Source of the DNA: Streptomyces mirabilis | GTDB taxonomy: Bacteria; Actinomycetota; Actinomycetes; Streptomycetales; Streptomycetaceae | Assembly: GCF_018310535.1 (NCBI RefSeq) | Contig: NZ_CP074102.1 | Location: 124,001-188,000, forward strand | DNA length: 64,000 bases | Direction of reading: 5' to 3' | Position numbers and translations under genes: made by a program | Notes under the pieces: model-generated | What the model was told of the DNA's origin: nothing | The model's database searches: none | Seen by the model: the letters and a program-made list of their open reading frames with translations, nothing else | In this document: piece after piece, positions 31,788-40,311 of the stretch | How positions within the stretch are numbered: the first letter of the stretch is position 1 | Layout: each line of letters opens with the position of its first letter

Positions 31788-33602
31788 TCAGTGCAGGTCG
31801 GCCGGCTCCTGGCTGTCGTCGAGGAAACCGCCCGACTGGTGCTGCCACAGCTTCGCGTAGGCGCCTTCCGCCGCGAGCAGTTCCTGATGCGTGCCCTGCT
31901 CGATGATTCGTCCACGGTCGAGGACGACGAGCCGGTCCATGGTGGCGACCGTGCTCAGCCGGTGCGCCACGACGAGCGCCGTCCGGCCCTCCATGAGCCG
32001 CCACAGCGCTTCTTGTACGAGGATCTCGCTCTCGGAGTCCAGCGCGCTGGTCGCCTCGTCGAGCAGCAGGATCGGTGCGTCGCGCAGGATCGCCCTGGCG
32101 AGTGCGACCCGCTGGCGCTGTCCGCCGGACAACTTGACCCCGCGCTCGCCCACCATCGTGTCGAAGCCGTCCGGCAGCGCGTCGGCGAACTCCGTGACAT
32201 GCGCCGCCTCGGACGCGCGACGGATCTCGGCCTCGGTGGCGTCCGGCCGGGCGAAGGCGATGTTGTCCCGCAGTGTGCGGTGGAACATCGCCGGGTCCTG
32301 CGGCACATAGGCCATCAGCCCGCGCAGGTCGGCCTGGCGCAGTCTGCTGATGTCCTGCCCTCCGATCAGGATGCGGCCGGAGTCGATGTCCGTCATCCGC
32401 AACAGCAGCCGGGCCAGCGTGGTCTTGCCCCCGCCGGACCGGCCGACGAGACCGATCTTCGCCCCGCTGGGCACCGCCAGGTCGAGTCCCTCGAAGAGCG
32501 GCTCCGCGCCCGCGTGGGCGAAGGTCACCTGCTCGAAGCGGACGTCGGCGGCCCGGGAACGCAGCGATTCCGGCACCTTTGGGTCGAGCACGGTCGGCGG
32601 CTTCAGCAGCAGCTCGGTGAACTGCGCGGCCTCCGTCATCGAGCTCTCCAGGCGGCGGTAGATCTGGTTGAACTCGAACATGATCCGCGTCGCGTTGCTG
32701 TAGTACGTGAAGGCGACCACGACCGCCTCGACGCCGTGGCTGCCTCCGCCGAGCGCGACCGCGAGCAGCAGGCCCAGCGCGTTGGTCAGCACGGACATCG
32801 GCGCGACCAGTGTGTCGATGCGCAGGTTGCCGTAGTCCCACGACCTCAGCATGAGCCGCCGCGAGGCCGCGACCCGGGACCGGTGCTCGGCGGCCTCGCG
32901 CTCCTCGGCGGCGAACGCCCGGACCGTGTCCATGTTCATCAGGCTGTCGGCGACATGGCCCGACACCCGGGCAATCGCCTCCTCGCGCTGGTCGACGAGC
33001 GCCTGACGGCGGCGGATGAGGGGCAACACGCACAGCGCCGTCAGCGCGATCATCGCCAGGAGTCCGACGACGAGCAGCGGTTCGTAGCGCCACAGCACCA
33101 CCGCCCCGAACACCAGCGGTACGAAGCTGCCCACGACCTGGAACGTCATCGTGTCGACGAACTCCTCGAAGCGGGAGGCGAAGCTCAGCACCCGCTTGGT
33201 CAGTGACCCGGCGAAGTTGTCGTGGAAGAACGCGGCGTCCTTGGCGAACAGCTCGTCCATGCCGATGACGTACAGCTGTTCGATGCCGAGGGCGTCGAGG
33301 CGGTTCAGGCAGTGCAGGCCGATGCGCCACAGCATCTCCGCGAGCAGCAGGACGCCGGCGAAGCCGAGGACGTACGGCAGCGCTGATCCGATGGAGATAC
33401 CGGCGTCGCCGGCGATCCGGCCGACGAGCTTCGCGACGATCAGAGGCGCGACGTAGTTGATGCCGATGTTGCCGAGCGCCGGCAGCAGCATCGCGGGGGC
33501 TGTCAGCCGTCGAAGCCGGGCCAACTCCCGTCCGTAATAGCGAAGGGCGAGGAGCACCGAGCCTTTGCCCGGTGAACCCTCGCGCGATTCAGGCGATCCC
33601 AT
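31788..33602 (-). CDS. ABC-type exporter, fused membrane and ATPase domains
   Basis: 604 residues, type I (B-family) half-transporter. The membrane domain covers about 20-320 with six helices (PAMLLPALGNIGINYVAPLIV is the first). The ATPase domain covers about 350-590: Walker A GRSGGGKTT, Q-loop YVPQDP, signature LSGGQRQRVALARAI, Walker B ILLLDEATSALD and the switch His in AHRLST. It must dimerise. I start at ATG 33602 (MGSPES), with AGGGTTGGG just upstream; the open frame further out has no coding bias. Substrate unknown. Antisense and divergent to the P450 remnant. Confidence 0.9.
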   Translation of the reverse strand: MGSPESREGSPGKGSVLLALRYYGRELARLRRLTAPAMLLPALGNIGINYVAPLIVAKLVGRIAGDAGISIGSALPYVLGFAGVLLLAEMLWRIGLHCLNRLDALGIEQLYVIGMDELFAKDAAFFHDNFAGSLTKRVLSFASRFEEFVDTMTFQVVGSFVPLVFGAVVLWRYEPLLVVGLLAMIALTALCVLPLIRRRQALVDQREEAIARVSGHVADSLMNMDTVRAFAAEEREAAEHRSRVAASRRLMLRSWDYGNLRIDTLVAPMSVLTNALGLLLAVALGGGSHGVEAVVVAFTYYSNATRIMFEFNQIYRRLESSMTEAAQFTELLLKPPTVLDPKVPESLRSRAADVRFEQVTFAHAGAEPLFEGLDLAVPSGAKIGLVGRSGGGKTTLARLLLRMTDIDSGRILIGGQDISRLRQADLRGLMAYVPQDPAMFHRTLRDNIAFARPDATEAEIRRASEAAHVTEFADALPDGFDTMVGERGVKLSGGQRQRVALARAILRDAPILLLDEATSALDSESEILVQEALWRLMEGRTALVVAHRLSTVATMDRLVVLDRGRIIEQGTHQELLAAEGAYAKLWQHQSGGFLDDSQEPADLH

Positions 33603-33845
33603 CCCAACCCTGTGTTGTCGTGCGGCAGCCTGCCGCGTGCTTCTCCGGGGAGATTCCGTTGCCTCAGTGGCCGTGTGGAGATTCGGTTTCGAGTGAGCGC
33701 GTTCGCTCGGGTCGTCCTCCGACAGGCGAGGTACGACGACGGGCCCCGCGCGGGCTCGTGGCGACACCCACGTGCGAGTACGGCGGGCCAGGAATCGCAG
33801 TGTCCCGCGTGGGCTCTCGCGCAGTCCAAGCGTTTTTATCGGCCA

Positions 33846-34915
33846 ATGGCGCACGTCGCACGCCTGCTCGACTCTTGCCGAACCCTGCGCGAGATCCTCG
33901 CCGACCCACGGGTGAGCGCCGACATCGGTGGGCCGGGATACCCGCACACCACGGAGGCCATGAAGGCGCACGCCACCGAGATGGAGCCGTCGATCAACAA
34001 CACCGACGGCGCCGAACACTCCCGGTGGCGCCGGATGCTGACGAGCTCGTTCACCCGCCACCGCATGGAGAAGCTCCGCCCGGCGATCCAGCAGATCACC
34101 GACGACCTCATCGAGAAGATGCCACCGACCTCATCGCGGCCCTGCCCCTGCCGTCGCTGATGATCTGTGAACCGCTCGGAGTGCCCTACGAGGACCACGA
34201 GTTCTTCCAGGAGCACGCCGGCGTCACCAACGCGCGGTTCAAGACACCGGAAGAGGCCGCCGAGACGACGAGGGAGCTGCGCCGCTACATCTCCGGGCTC
34301 ATCGAGGCCAAGATGGACGACCCCGCCGAGGACGTCCCGTCCGATCTCGGCGCACGCGTCAAGGAGGGCGATCTCAGCCTGGCGCAGGCCGCTCCCCTGG
34401 GACACATCCTGCTCGTCGCCGGCCACGACACCAGCGCCAACATGATCACTCTGGGCACCGCGCTTCTGTTCCAGAACCCCGACCAGCTCGCGGCCCTGCG
34501 CGAGAACTGCGACGACCCGAAGTTCGTGGCGAACGCCGTCGAGGAACTGTTGCGCTACCTCACCATCCCGCACCTGCTCGCACGACGAGCCGTTGTCGAG
34601 GACATCGAGATCGACGGCGAGACCATCCGCGCCGGTGAGGGCGTCAGCGCGGCCCTGCCGGCCGCCAACTGGGATCCGCTGGCGTTCCCCGAGCCCGAGA
34701 AGCTCGATCTCCCCCGCCGGGCGGCGCACCATGTCGCGTTCAGCTGGGGCCCGCACCAGTGCATCGGGCAACAGCCGGCCCGTATCGAACTCCACATCGT
34801 GTTCCGCACCCTGTTCCGTCGGGTGCCGACCCTGCGGCTCGCGGTCGACGTCTCGGAGTTGAAGTTCAAGGAGGACTCGCAGGCGTACGGCATCTACGAG
34901 CTGCCCGTCACCTGA
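33846..34915 (+). pseudogene. Decayed cytochrome P450 (CYP105-like)
   Basis: Two frames together read as a P450. 33846-34135 gives LREILADPRVSADIGGPGYPH, then a C-helix region AEHSRWRRMLTSSFT and LRPAIQQITDDLIEKM. The rest, 34130-34915, is in another frame: DLIAALPLPSLMICEPLGVPYEDHEFF, I-helix LVAGHDTSANM, K-helix EELLRYL (ExxR intact) and heme loop FSWGPHQCIGQQPARIE. A small deletion near 34125 shifts the frame. The normal N-terminal 60 residues are not recognisable upstream. No ferredoxin gene follows. I conclude that it is a non-functional remnant, next to a tRNA gene. Confidence 0.82.
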
Positions 34916-34952
34916 TAGCTCCTGGAGGACCGTGAAGGAGCGGACACGACAA

Positions 34953-34984
34953 AGGCCGTCTCCTCATCGCCGAGAAGACGGCCT
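34953..34984 (-). terminator. Terminator downstream of tRNA-Pro
   Basis: Perfect 9-bp stem (34953-34961 with 34976-34984), 14-base loop, followed on the minus strand by TTTG. It lies 17 bp beyond the tRNA 3' end and can also stop plus-strand reading. Confidence 0.7.
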
Positions 34985-35001
34985 CCGACCTGCTGTGAAG
35001 C

Positions 35002-35078
<77 letters not shown>

Positions 35079-35165
35079 TTGCCCGCCTGACCTGGGGTTT
35101 CCCCTGGCCGAACGCGCACGGAAACAATACCGCACTCGGGGCGATGGTCGCGCATCCGTTTATTC

Positions 35166-35224
35166 GGGGCCGACCGGGGCGCGGGGCCACGGGGCCGACC
35201 GGGGCGCAGGGTCACGGGGCCGCG
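35166..35224. repeat. Tandem 25-bp GC-rich repeat
   Basis: Units at 35166-35190 and 35191-35215 match at 23 of 25 positions, with a third partial copy to about 35224. Non-coding, between tRNA-Pro and the transketolase gene. Confidence 0.65.
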
Positions 35225-35286
35225 CGGGAGAAGACTCCGAGACAGCACTTGACCTGAAGTTTGATTGAGGTTGCACGATCGTCGGC

Positions 35287-35991
35287 ATGACGATCACCGA
35301 GGCACAACGCCGGCACCAGTACCAGGACCTGCCCCGTCTGATGGGGCTGATGACCGGCGACGAGAAGCACGGACCCGCGGCGACGTCCACGCTGGACGCG
35401 CTGTGGGTGCTCTACGACCGGGTTCTGCGGGTCGGGCCCGAGCGGATGGACCATCCGGAGCGGGACCGGTTCCTGCTCTCCAAGGGGCACGGGCCGATGG
35501 CGTACTACGGGGTGCTCGCGGCCAAGGGCTTCGTGCCGGTGGAGTGGCTGTCGGACTTCGGCGCGTACGACTCACCGCTCGGACACCACCCGGACCGGGT
35601 ACTGGTACCCGGCGCCGAGATCGGCAGCGGGTCGCTGGGGCACGGTCTGCCGATCGCGGTCGGCACCGCGCTGGGCCTGCGGGCGCAGGGGCTGGGCGAG
35701 CCCCGTGTGTGGGTGCTGATCGGCGACGCGGAGCTGGACGAGGGCAGCAACCACGAGGCGATCGCGTACGCCGGGCCGGCCGGTCTCGACCGGCTGCACA
35801 CCGTAGTGATCGACAACTCCTCCGCCAGCCATGCCCGGCCCGGCGGTATCGCCGCCCGGTTCGAGGCCGCGGGCTGGTCCGCCCTGACCGTCGACGGCCG
35901 TGACCACGAGGCGCTGTACTCCGCCTTCACCGCGCCCCACCCGGGTCGCCCGCACGTGGTCGTCGCCCGGGTCGAGCCCAAGTCCGCCTGA
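35287..35991 (+). CDS. Transketolase N-terminal subunit (TPP-binding half)
   Basis: 234 residues, the N-terminal, TPP-pyrophosphate-binding half of a split transketolase. Seen: FLLSKGHGPMAYYGVLA near 60, SPLGHHPD near 98, GSGSLGHGLPIAVG near 115, and the TPP motif GDAELDEGSNHEA, ending at IDNS near 180. It is slightly shorter than the usual 270. ATG 35287 lacks a clear ribosome site, so the transcript may be leaderless or the start may be elsewhere. The partner half follows 118 bp downstream. Split enzymes like this often serve secondary sugar or polyol metabolism; the substrate is unknown. Confidence 0.85.
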   Translation: MTITEAQRRHQYQDLPRLMGLMTGDEKHGPAATSTLDALWVLYDRVLRVGPERMDHPERDRFLLSKGHGPMAYYGVLAAKGFVPVEWLSDFGAYDSPLGHHPDRVLVPGAEIGSGSLGHGLPIAVGTALGLRAQGLGEPRVWVLIGDAELDEGSNHEAIAYAGPAGLDRLHTVVIDNSSASHARPGGIAARFEAAGWSALTVDGRDHEALYSAFTAPHPGRPHVVVARVEPKSA

Positions 35992-36054
35992 GACACCTGA
36001 GGCATCTGCGGCACCCGAGGCACGCAAGGCACATGAGGCACGTCAGGCATCTGC
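35992..36054 (+). repeat. Degenerate 9-bp minisatellite between transketolase halves
   Basis: Seven successive 9-base units, six of them beginning GGCA (GGCATCTGC, GGCACCCGA, GGCACGCAA, GGCACATGA, GGCACGTCA, GGCATCTGC), run from the first stop codon into the gap. Non-coding; no stop-free reason is needed. Confidence 0.7.
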
Positions 36055-36109
36055 GGAGCCGGACGCTCCCCTCTCCTCATCCCGTACGCCCCTGAAAGGA
36101 ACCCCTTCC

Positions 36110-37027
36110 ATGGACACCATGCGTGATCGTTTCGCCCCCGTCATGACACGACTGCTCGACGAGGATCCTCGGGTCGCGGTCGTCCTCGCCGAGATCGGCA
36201 AGGACGGCTTCACGGAAGCCCGGCGCAGGCATCCCGATCGGGTGATCAACGTCGGGATCCGCGAGCAGCTCCTGGTCGGGGCGGGCGCGGGCCTGGCCCT
36301 GGCCGGCCTGCGGCCCGTCGTGCACACCTTCGCCAGCTTCCTCGTCGAGCGGCCGTTCGAGCAGATCAAGCTGGACCTCGGACACCAGGACGTGGGCGCG
36401 GTGCTGGTGAGTGCGGCCGCGTCCTTCGACTGGCCCGCCGGAGGCTTCACCCACATGGCACCGGGCGACGTGGCCCTGCTCGACACCCTGGACGGCTGGA
36501 CCGTGCACGTTCCCGGCCATCCGGACGAGGCCGAGGAGCTGCTGCGGCAGGCGGTCGCCGCCGGGGACGACAAGGTGTACGTGCGGTTGTCCGTGCAGTC
36601 CAACGCGCAGGGCCTGCCGGTCGACGGGGCACGCTTCCGCACCGTCCGGGAGGGGCACGCAGGGGTCGTCGTCGCCGTCGGGCCGATGCTCGACGCCGTA
36701 CTTGCCGCCACGGAGGGACTCGACGTCACCGTCCTGTACGGGGCCACCGTGAGGCCCTTCGACGGAGCGTCCCTGCGCCGCGCCACGGAGGCGGCGGGCA
36801 CCGACGTCGTCCTCGTCGAGCCGTATCTGGCCGGTACGTCCACGGCCCCCGCGGGTGACGCGCTCGCCGACGTACCCCACCGCGTCCTCGGCCTCGGCGT
36901 CCGCCGCCGTGAGCTGCGCCGGTACGGAACCATCGACGAGCACCTGACCGCGCAGGGCCTCGACGCGGGGTCCCTGCGGGAGCGGATCGGCGGCTTCCTG
37001 AGCGCCTCGGGCCGACCGCGCCCCTGA
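36110..37027 (+). CDS. Transketolase C-terminal subunit
   Basis: 305 residues, the pyrimidine-binding and C-terminal half of split transketolase. Seen: VAVVLAEIGKDGF near 22, RVINVGIREQLLVGAGAGLALAG near 45 with the catalytic Glu in GIREQ, FASFLVERPFEQIKLD near 78, GGFTHMAPGD near 118, and a C-terminal domain from about 190. A GAAAGGA site precedes ATG 36110. It should form the active enzyme with the preceding gene product. Confidence 0.88.
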   Translation: MDTMRDRFAPVMTRLLDEDPRVAVVLAEIGKDGFTEARRRHPDRVINVGIREQLLVGAGAGLALAGLRPVVHTFASFLVERPFEQIKLDLGHQDVGAVLVSAAASFDWPAGGFTHMAPGDVALLDTLDGWTVHVPGHPDEAEELLRQAVAAGDDKVYVRLSVQSNAQGLPVDGARFRTVREGHAGVVVAVGPMLDAVLAATEGLDVTVLYGATVRPFDGASLRRATEAAGTDVVLVEPYLAGTSTAPAGDALADVPHRVLGLGVRRRELRRYGTIDEHLTAQGLDAGSLRERIGGFLSASGRPRP

Positions 37028-37062
37028 GTCCGCCCCCGCGCGGACCCGCGTGGACATGCGTG

Positions 37063-37422
37063 TCAGTCGGCCCTCGGAAGTCCCAGCTCCGGGTGGGCGT
37101 CGAGCAGCCGGGGCGGAGCCGCCTGGCGCCAGGAGTCGGCCAGGATGTCACGGAGTTCGTCGCCGTCCTCCAGGGCGGCGAGCCGGACCCTGACCCAGGC
37201 GAAGCCCGCCTCGTGGTCGGCGATCCAGAACTTGCCGGGCTCCGCCAGGACGAGTTCGTCGCGCTCCTCCTTGGGGCAGCGCACCGCGATGGAGGTCTCC
37301 TCCTCGGGCAGCGTGACGAACATCTTCCCCGCGACCCGGAAGGTGGGCATGCTCCAGGCGATCTTCTCCGTGGTGTCCGGCAGGGAGAGGGCGGTACGGC
37401 GTACGTCTTCGGCATCCGGCAT
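37063..37422 (-). CDS. MmcQ/YjbR-family protein
   Basis: 119 residues, MmcQ/YjbR fold (double-wing type): DVRRTALSLPDTTEKIAWSMPTFRVAGKMFVTL at the start and LADSWRQAAPPRLL at the end. The family is common and of unclear role, sometimes DNA-binding. I start at ATG 37422, since the upstream frame lacks coding bias. No partner gene; it converges with the transketolase pair. Confidence 0.82.
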   Translation of the reverse strand: MPDAEDVRRTALSLPDTTEKIAWSMPTFRVAGKMFVTLPEEETSIAVRCPKEERDELVLAEPGKFWIADHEAGFAWVRVRLAALEDGDELRDILADSWRQAAPPRLLDAHPELGLPRAD

Positions 37423-37671
37423 GGGACGCACCGTAGCCAATGGCACTGACATTGATATCGGTCGGCGGCTTCGGTCACTCCCGGCCCCGCGCCCGAGATC
37501 GTCGATGATTGAACCAGCTGCGATCGGATCGATACTGACCGTAATATTTTTCGAGCACCGGCTGCACGTTCGGGTCGCCCCGGACGCTTCATGGGTGGAG
37601 GCGGATGGTGCCTCTGGTGCCGGGGTGGGGACACGGCGCCTTCGATCAGCACAGGTACAGGGGAGGACCCC

Positions 37672-37851
37672 GTGCAGCAGAGCGCTGCCGCGTGGTTGTT
37701 CGAGATCGCGCTTGGCTTGAGGGTGTTCGGCCCGGACGTCGTCCGAGGCTGCCGTCGGCTCCTGACGGCCGGCGTACGGATCGGCATCACCGGACTGACC
37801 GGCACCCGCGCCCCGTCCCGCTCCGCCGAGTCGACCCGGGACGTCCCGTGA
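37672..37851 (+). CDS. Small hypothetical protein upstream of the ECF sigma gene
   Basis: 59 residues from GTG 37672 with GGGAGG about 6 bases upstream. The stop overlaps the sigma-factor start (GTGA), so the two are translationally coupled. The first half is hydrophobic-amphipathic (AAAWLFEIALGLRVFGPDVV), the end Arg/Ser-rich. No known family. The coupling suggests a role with the sigma factor, or simply as a leader setting its level. Confidence 0.5.
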   Translation: MQQSAAAWLFEIALGLRVFGPDVVRGCRRLLTAGVRIGITGLTGTRAPSRSAESTRDVP

Positions 37852-38453
37852 GCGGCGACGGCGGGCCGGAGGAGACCGGCGGGGCCGTCGGCGCACCACG
37901 GGTGGTACCCATCGACCAGTGGGACCCCACCGCGCAGATGGCGTACTGGGGTTTCCATCTTCAGCGCCGCCAGGACTACATGCGCTACGCCTATCTCCAG
38001 CTCGGCTCCGACGCCGACGCGGAGGAGGCCGTGGACCTGACCTTCGACCAGGTCATGGACCGCTGGCCGCGGATGCTGCGGATGGAGAACCTGGAGGGCT
38101 ACGCCTGGACGATCCTCAAGCGCCGCATCATCGACATGCACCGCAAGCGCCGGCGCCGCCCGGAGCTGATGGAGATCGCCGCCTTCGAGGCGGCGCTCGC
38201 CGATCCGGCCGAGGATCCGTACGACACGCTCACCGACGCCATCGCCCTGTACGTCGCGGTCGGCTCCCTGAGCGAGCGGCAGCGGGACGCGATCCTCCTC
38301 TACTACGGCATAGGTTTCACGGCCGCCGAAGCCGCCGTACTCATGGGCAACGAGGAGGCCACCGTCCGCTCCCAGCTCCGTACCGGACGCCGACGCCTCG
38401 CCACCCTGCTCAAACTCCGCTGCCCGGAGCACCCCGACGGGAAGAACCCCTGA
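37848..38453 (+). CDS. ECF-type RNA polymerase sigma factor
   Basis: 201 residues. Region 2: RRQDYMRYAYLQLGSDADAEEAVDLTFDQVMDRWPRML with EGYAWTILKRRIIDMHRKRRR. Region 4: LSERQRDAILLYYGIGFTAAEAAVLMGNEEATVRSQLRTGRRRLATLL. The linker is short. GTG 37848 overlaps the small ORF stop, and its own stop overlaps the next start (TGATG), so three genes form a coupled set. No recognisable zinc-binding anti-sigma motif in the next protein, so how it is held inactive is unknown. Confidence 0.85.
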   Translation: MSGDGGPEETGGAVGAPRVVPIDQWDPTAQMAYWGFHLQRRQDYMRYAYLQLGSDADAEEAVDLTFDQVMDRWPRMLRMENLEGYAWTILKRRIIDMHRKRRRRPELMEIAAFEAALADPAEDPYDTLTDAIALYVAVGSLSERQRDAILLYYGIGFTAAEAAVLMGNEEATVRSQLRTGRRRLATLLKLRCPEHPDGKNP

Positions 38454-39124
38454 TGAGCACCCTGCCGTCCGACCGCCGCACCATCGACGAACTGTTGGCC
38501 AAAGCGCGTACGCGGGATCGTTACGCCGACTACGACCTCGCGGGCGCCGAAGCCCGTCTGCGCAGCCGGCAGGCGGCCCGGCACCGCCCGCGCACCCCCG
38601 ATGCCGCGCTCGTCCGGGCCGTGTGGACCACCCCCGAGGACGACCGCACCCCGGACGCGGACCGCGCCTGGTGGGACCTGAACGCCGTGAGCCTGCTGGT
38701 GCTGTTCGGGCCGGACGCCGACCGTCATCTGAGCGAGTTCATCGACAGCCAGTACGCGGACAAGACCGGCGCCCTGGTCTTCGCGTGTCTGCTGCACGTG
38801 GCGGGCGACAGCAGCGGGGCGCGCTTCTGGTGGCGTTTCGCGGCCGGGGTCGGCCACCAGGTCGCCGAGTACTGCCTGTTCCTCGAACACGCCCACAGCG
38901 GTGAGTACCACGACGCCGACCACTGGCGCACCCAACTGGTGCGCGAGCACTTCGAACCCACCTACATGTGCGGCGACCGCGTCACCGCGCCCCTGGTCAA
39001 CCCGGCGTTCATCGACCACGTCCACCCGCACATCGCCCGCCCGCACCACCCGGAGATCGGCACCGTCCCGCTCCCCCGGCCGCCTCTCGTGAAGGAGCTG
39101 CGCCACCTCACCTCCCTGCTGTAG
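38453..39124 (+). CDS. Hypothetical protein coupled to the ECF sigma factor
   Basis: 223 residues, no membrane segment. N-terminal: a short helix (TIDELLAKARTRDRYADYDLAGAEARL), then a Trp/His-rich region with ALVFACLLHVAGDSSGARFWWRFAAGVGHQVAEYCLFLEHAHSGE, which looks like TPR/Sel1-type helical pairs. Many His near the C-terminus. Coupled to the sigma gene by a TGATG overlap, so it may be a cytosolic partner or regulator of it. The family is seen in Streptomyces after sigma genes, but I know no function. Confidence 0.65.
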   Translation: MSTLPSDRRTIDELLAKARTRDRYADYDLAGAEARLRSRQAARHRPRTPDAALVRAVWTTPEDDRTPDADRAWWDLNAVSLLVLFGPDADRHLSEFIDSQYADKTGALVFACLLHVAGDSSGARFWWRFAAGVGHQVAEYCLFLEHAHSGEYHDADHWRTQLVREHFEPTYMCGDRVTAPLVNPAFIDHVHPHIARPHHPEIGTVPLPRPPLVKELRHLTSLL

Positions 39125-39147
39125 CCGCGGCCGGGAGCGGCGGCTCT

Positions 39148-39684
39148 TCACGCGCCGGGGACCGTCGCTCCCACCCGCTTGTAGAAGATCGTCGTCGGGC
39201 GCAACTCACCCGACGGCGTCGCCGCGTAGTCGGGTATCGCCCCGAGCCGGGTCCAGCCCGCGGAGCGGTAGAGGGACTCGGCGGGGCTGTCGGTCTCGGT
39301 GTCCAGGTGCAGGAGCGTGATTCCGGCGGTGGCGGCCGCGCGCTCGGCGGTGGTCAAAAGGCCCCGGCCGACGCCCTGTCCGCGGCCGTCGCGGTGCACC
39401 ATCAGCTTCACCAGCTCGGCGCGGTGGCGGCTGTTGGGTTTGTCGGGGAAGACGAGGCTGACGGTGCCCAGGATCCGGTCCGCGGTGTGCGCCACCCACA
39501 CGGCGAGGCGCCCGGCCGACACCGCGTCCACGCGCTCCTCCCACCAGGCGACGGCCGCCGCCCGCTCCAACGGGGCGAGGAAGCCGATCGAGGCCCCGCC
39601 CTCCACGGTGTCGATCAGCAGCTCGGCCAACTCGCCCGCCGAGGCACGAAGGCGCTCGGCGTCCAGCCGGGAGACGGTGGTCAC
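39148..39684 (-). CDS. GNAT-family N-acetyltransferase
   Basis: 178 residues. The GNAT core is clear: ILGTVSLVFPDKPNSRHRAELVKLMVHRDGRGQGVGRGLLTTAE holds strand 4 and the acetyl-CoA loop (RGQGVG), and LYRSAGWTRLG is the C-terminal signature. GTG 39684 overlaps the stop of the XRE-cupin gene, so the two are coupled and the acetyltransferase is likely under that regulator's control. Substrate unknown; small amines or amino-acid-like antimetabolites are usual for this pairing. Confidence 0.88.
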   Translation of the reverse strand: MTTVSRLDAERLRASAGELAELLIDTVEGGASIGFLAPLERAAAVAWWEERVDAVSAGRLAVWVAHTADRILGTVSLVFPDKPNSRHRAELVKLMVHRDGRGQGVGRGLLTTAERAAATAGITLLHLDTETDSPAESLYRSAGWTRLGAIPDYAATPSGELRPTTIFYKRVGATVPGA

Positions 39685-40256
39685 GGCAGCACCACCACCA
39701 GCGCGTACCGTGCGCCCTCGGGGCCGGGACACCGGAAGCGTGTGGGCCCCCACACCCGCAGCCGCAGACAGTCCCCGGCGTCGAGCCGGTGTTCGACGTC
39801 CTGCGCGGCCACCTCCAGCGTTCCGTCGAGGACCCAGATGTGCTGCTCCAGGCCGGGCACGGGAGGCCGGTCGTAGGCGATGTCGGCGCCGGCCGTGAGC
39901 CGCCCCTCGACCAGTTCGCCGCGCAGCCCCGCGTGCGGCGGGGACACCGATCGTCGTACGAATCCGGAGGCTTCGTCGGCCCAGACCGTCTGGTCGGCCG
40001 CCCGCACCACCGGGACGGGCTCCGCCTCGACCTCGCTGAGCAGCTGCGACATGGTGCGTCCGTAGACGGCGCACAGCCGGTTCAGGAGCGAGGCCGTGGG
40101 GCTGATCTCGGCCCGCTCGGCGCGGGACAGCGTGGAACGGCTGACCCCACTGCGCTCCGCCAACTCCCCCAGGGACCAGGCGCGTTCGGACCGCAGCTCG
40201 GCCAGCCGGGCGCCGAGCCGGACATCGACGACATCGAGCCCCTCATCGTTTCCCAT
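39681..40256 (-). CDS. XRE-family regulator with cupin domain
   Basis: 191 residues. HTH in residues 12-66: LGARLAELRSERAWSLGELAERSGVSRSTLSRAERAEISPT. Cupin_2 domain about 100-190: GRLTAGADIAYDRPPVPGLEQHIWVLDGTLEVAA with a conserved His. ATG 40256 lacks a ribosome site and sits four bases from a GGGAT/ATCCC dyad, suggesting a leaderless, self-repressed transcript. It controls at least the coupled GNAT gene. Confidence 0.88.
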   Translation of the reverse strand: MGNDEGLDVVDVRLGARLAELRSERAWSLGELAERSGVSRSTLSRAERAEISPTASLLNRLCAVYGRTMSQLLSEVEAEPVPVVRAADQTVWADEASGFVRRSVSPPHAGLRGELVEGRLTAGADIAYDRPPVPGLEQHIWVLDGTLEVAAQDVEHRLDAGDCLRLRVWGPTRFRCPGPEGARYALVVVLP

Positions 40257-40260
40257 ATTC

Positions 40261-40273
40261 GGGATGCTATCCC
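40261..40273. promoter_or_regulatory. Probable autoregulatory operator of the XRE-cupin gene
   Basis: GGGAT-GCT-ATCCC is a perfect 5-bp inverted repeat with a 3-base spacer, 4 bp before the start codon, where it would cover the transcription start. Confidence 0.45.
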
Positions 40274-40311
40274 AGATGCGGGACGAGCCGCAGTGGCTCC
40301 GACCACTCCCC

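Noticed and set aside
33572..34915. Reading the P450 as one 447-residue protein
   Set aside because: The first 180 residues of that frame do not resemble a P450; P450 motifs continue in another frame, so it is a frameshifted remnant.
36001..36054. Possible CRISPR-like array
   Set aside because: Units are 9 bp, contiguous, without spacers; it is a minisatellite. No cas genes are present.
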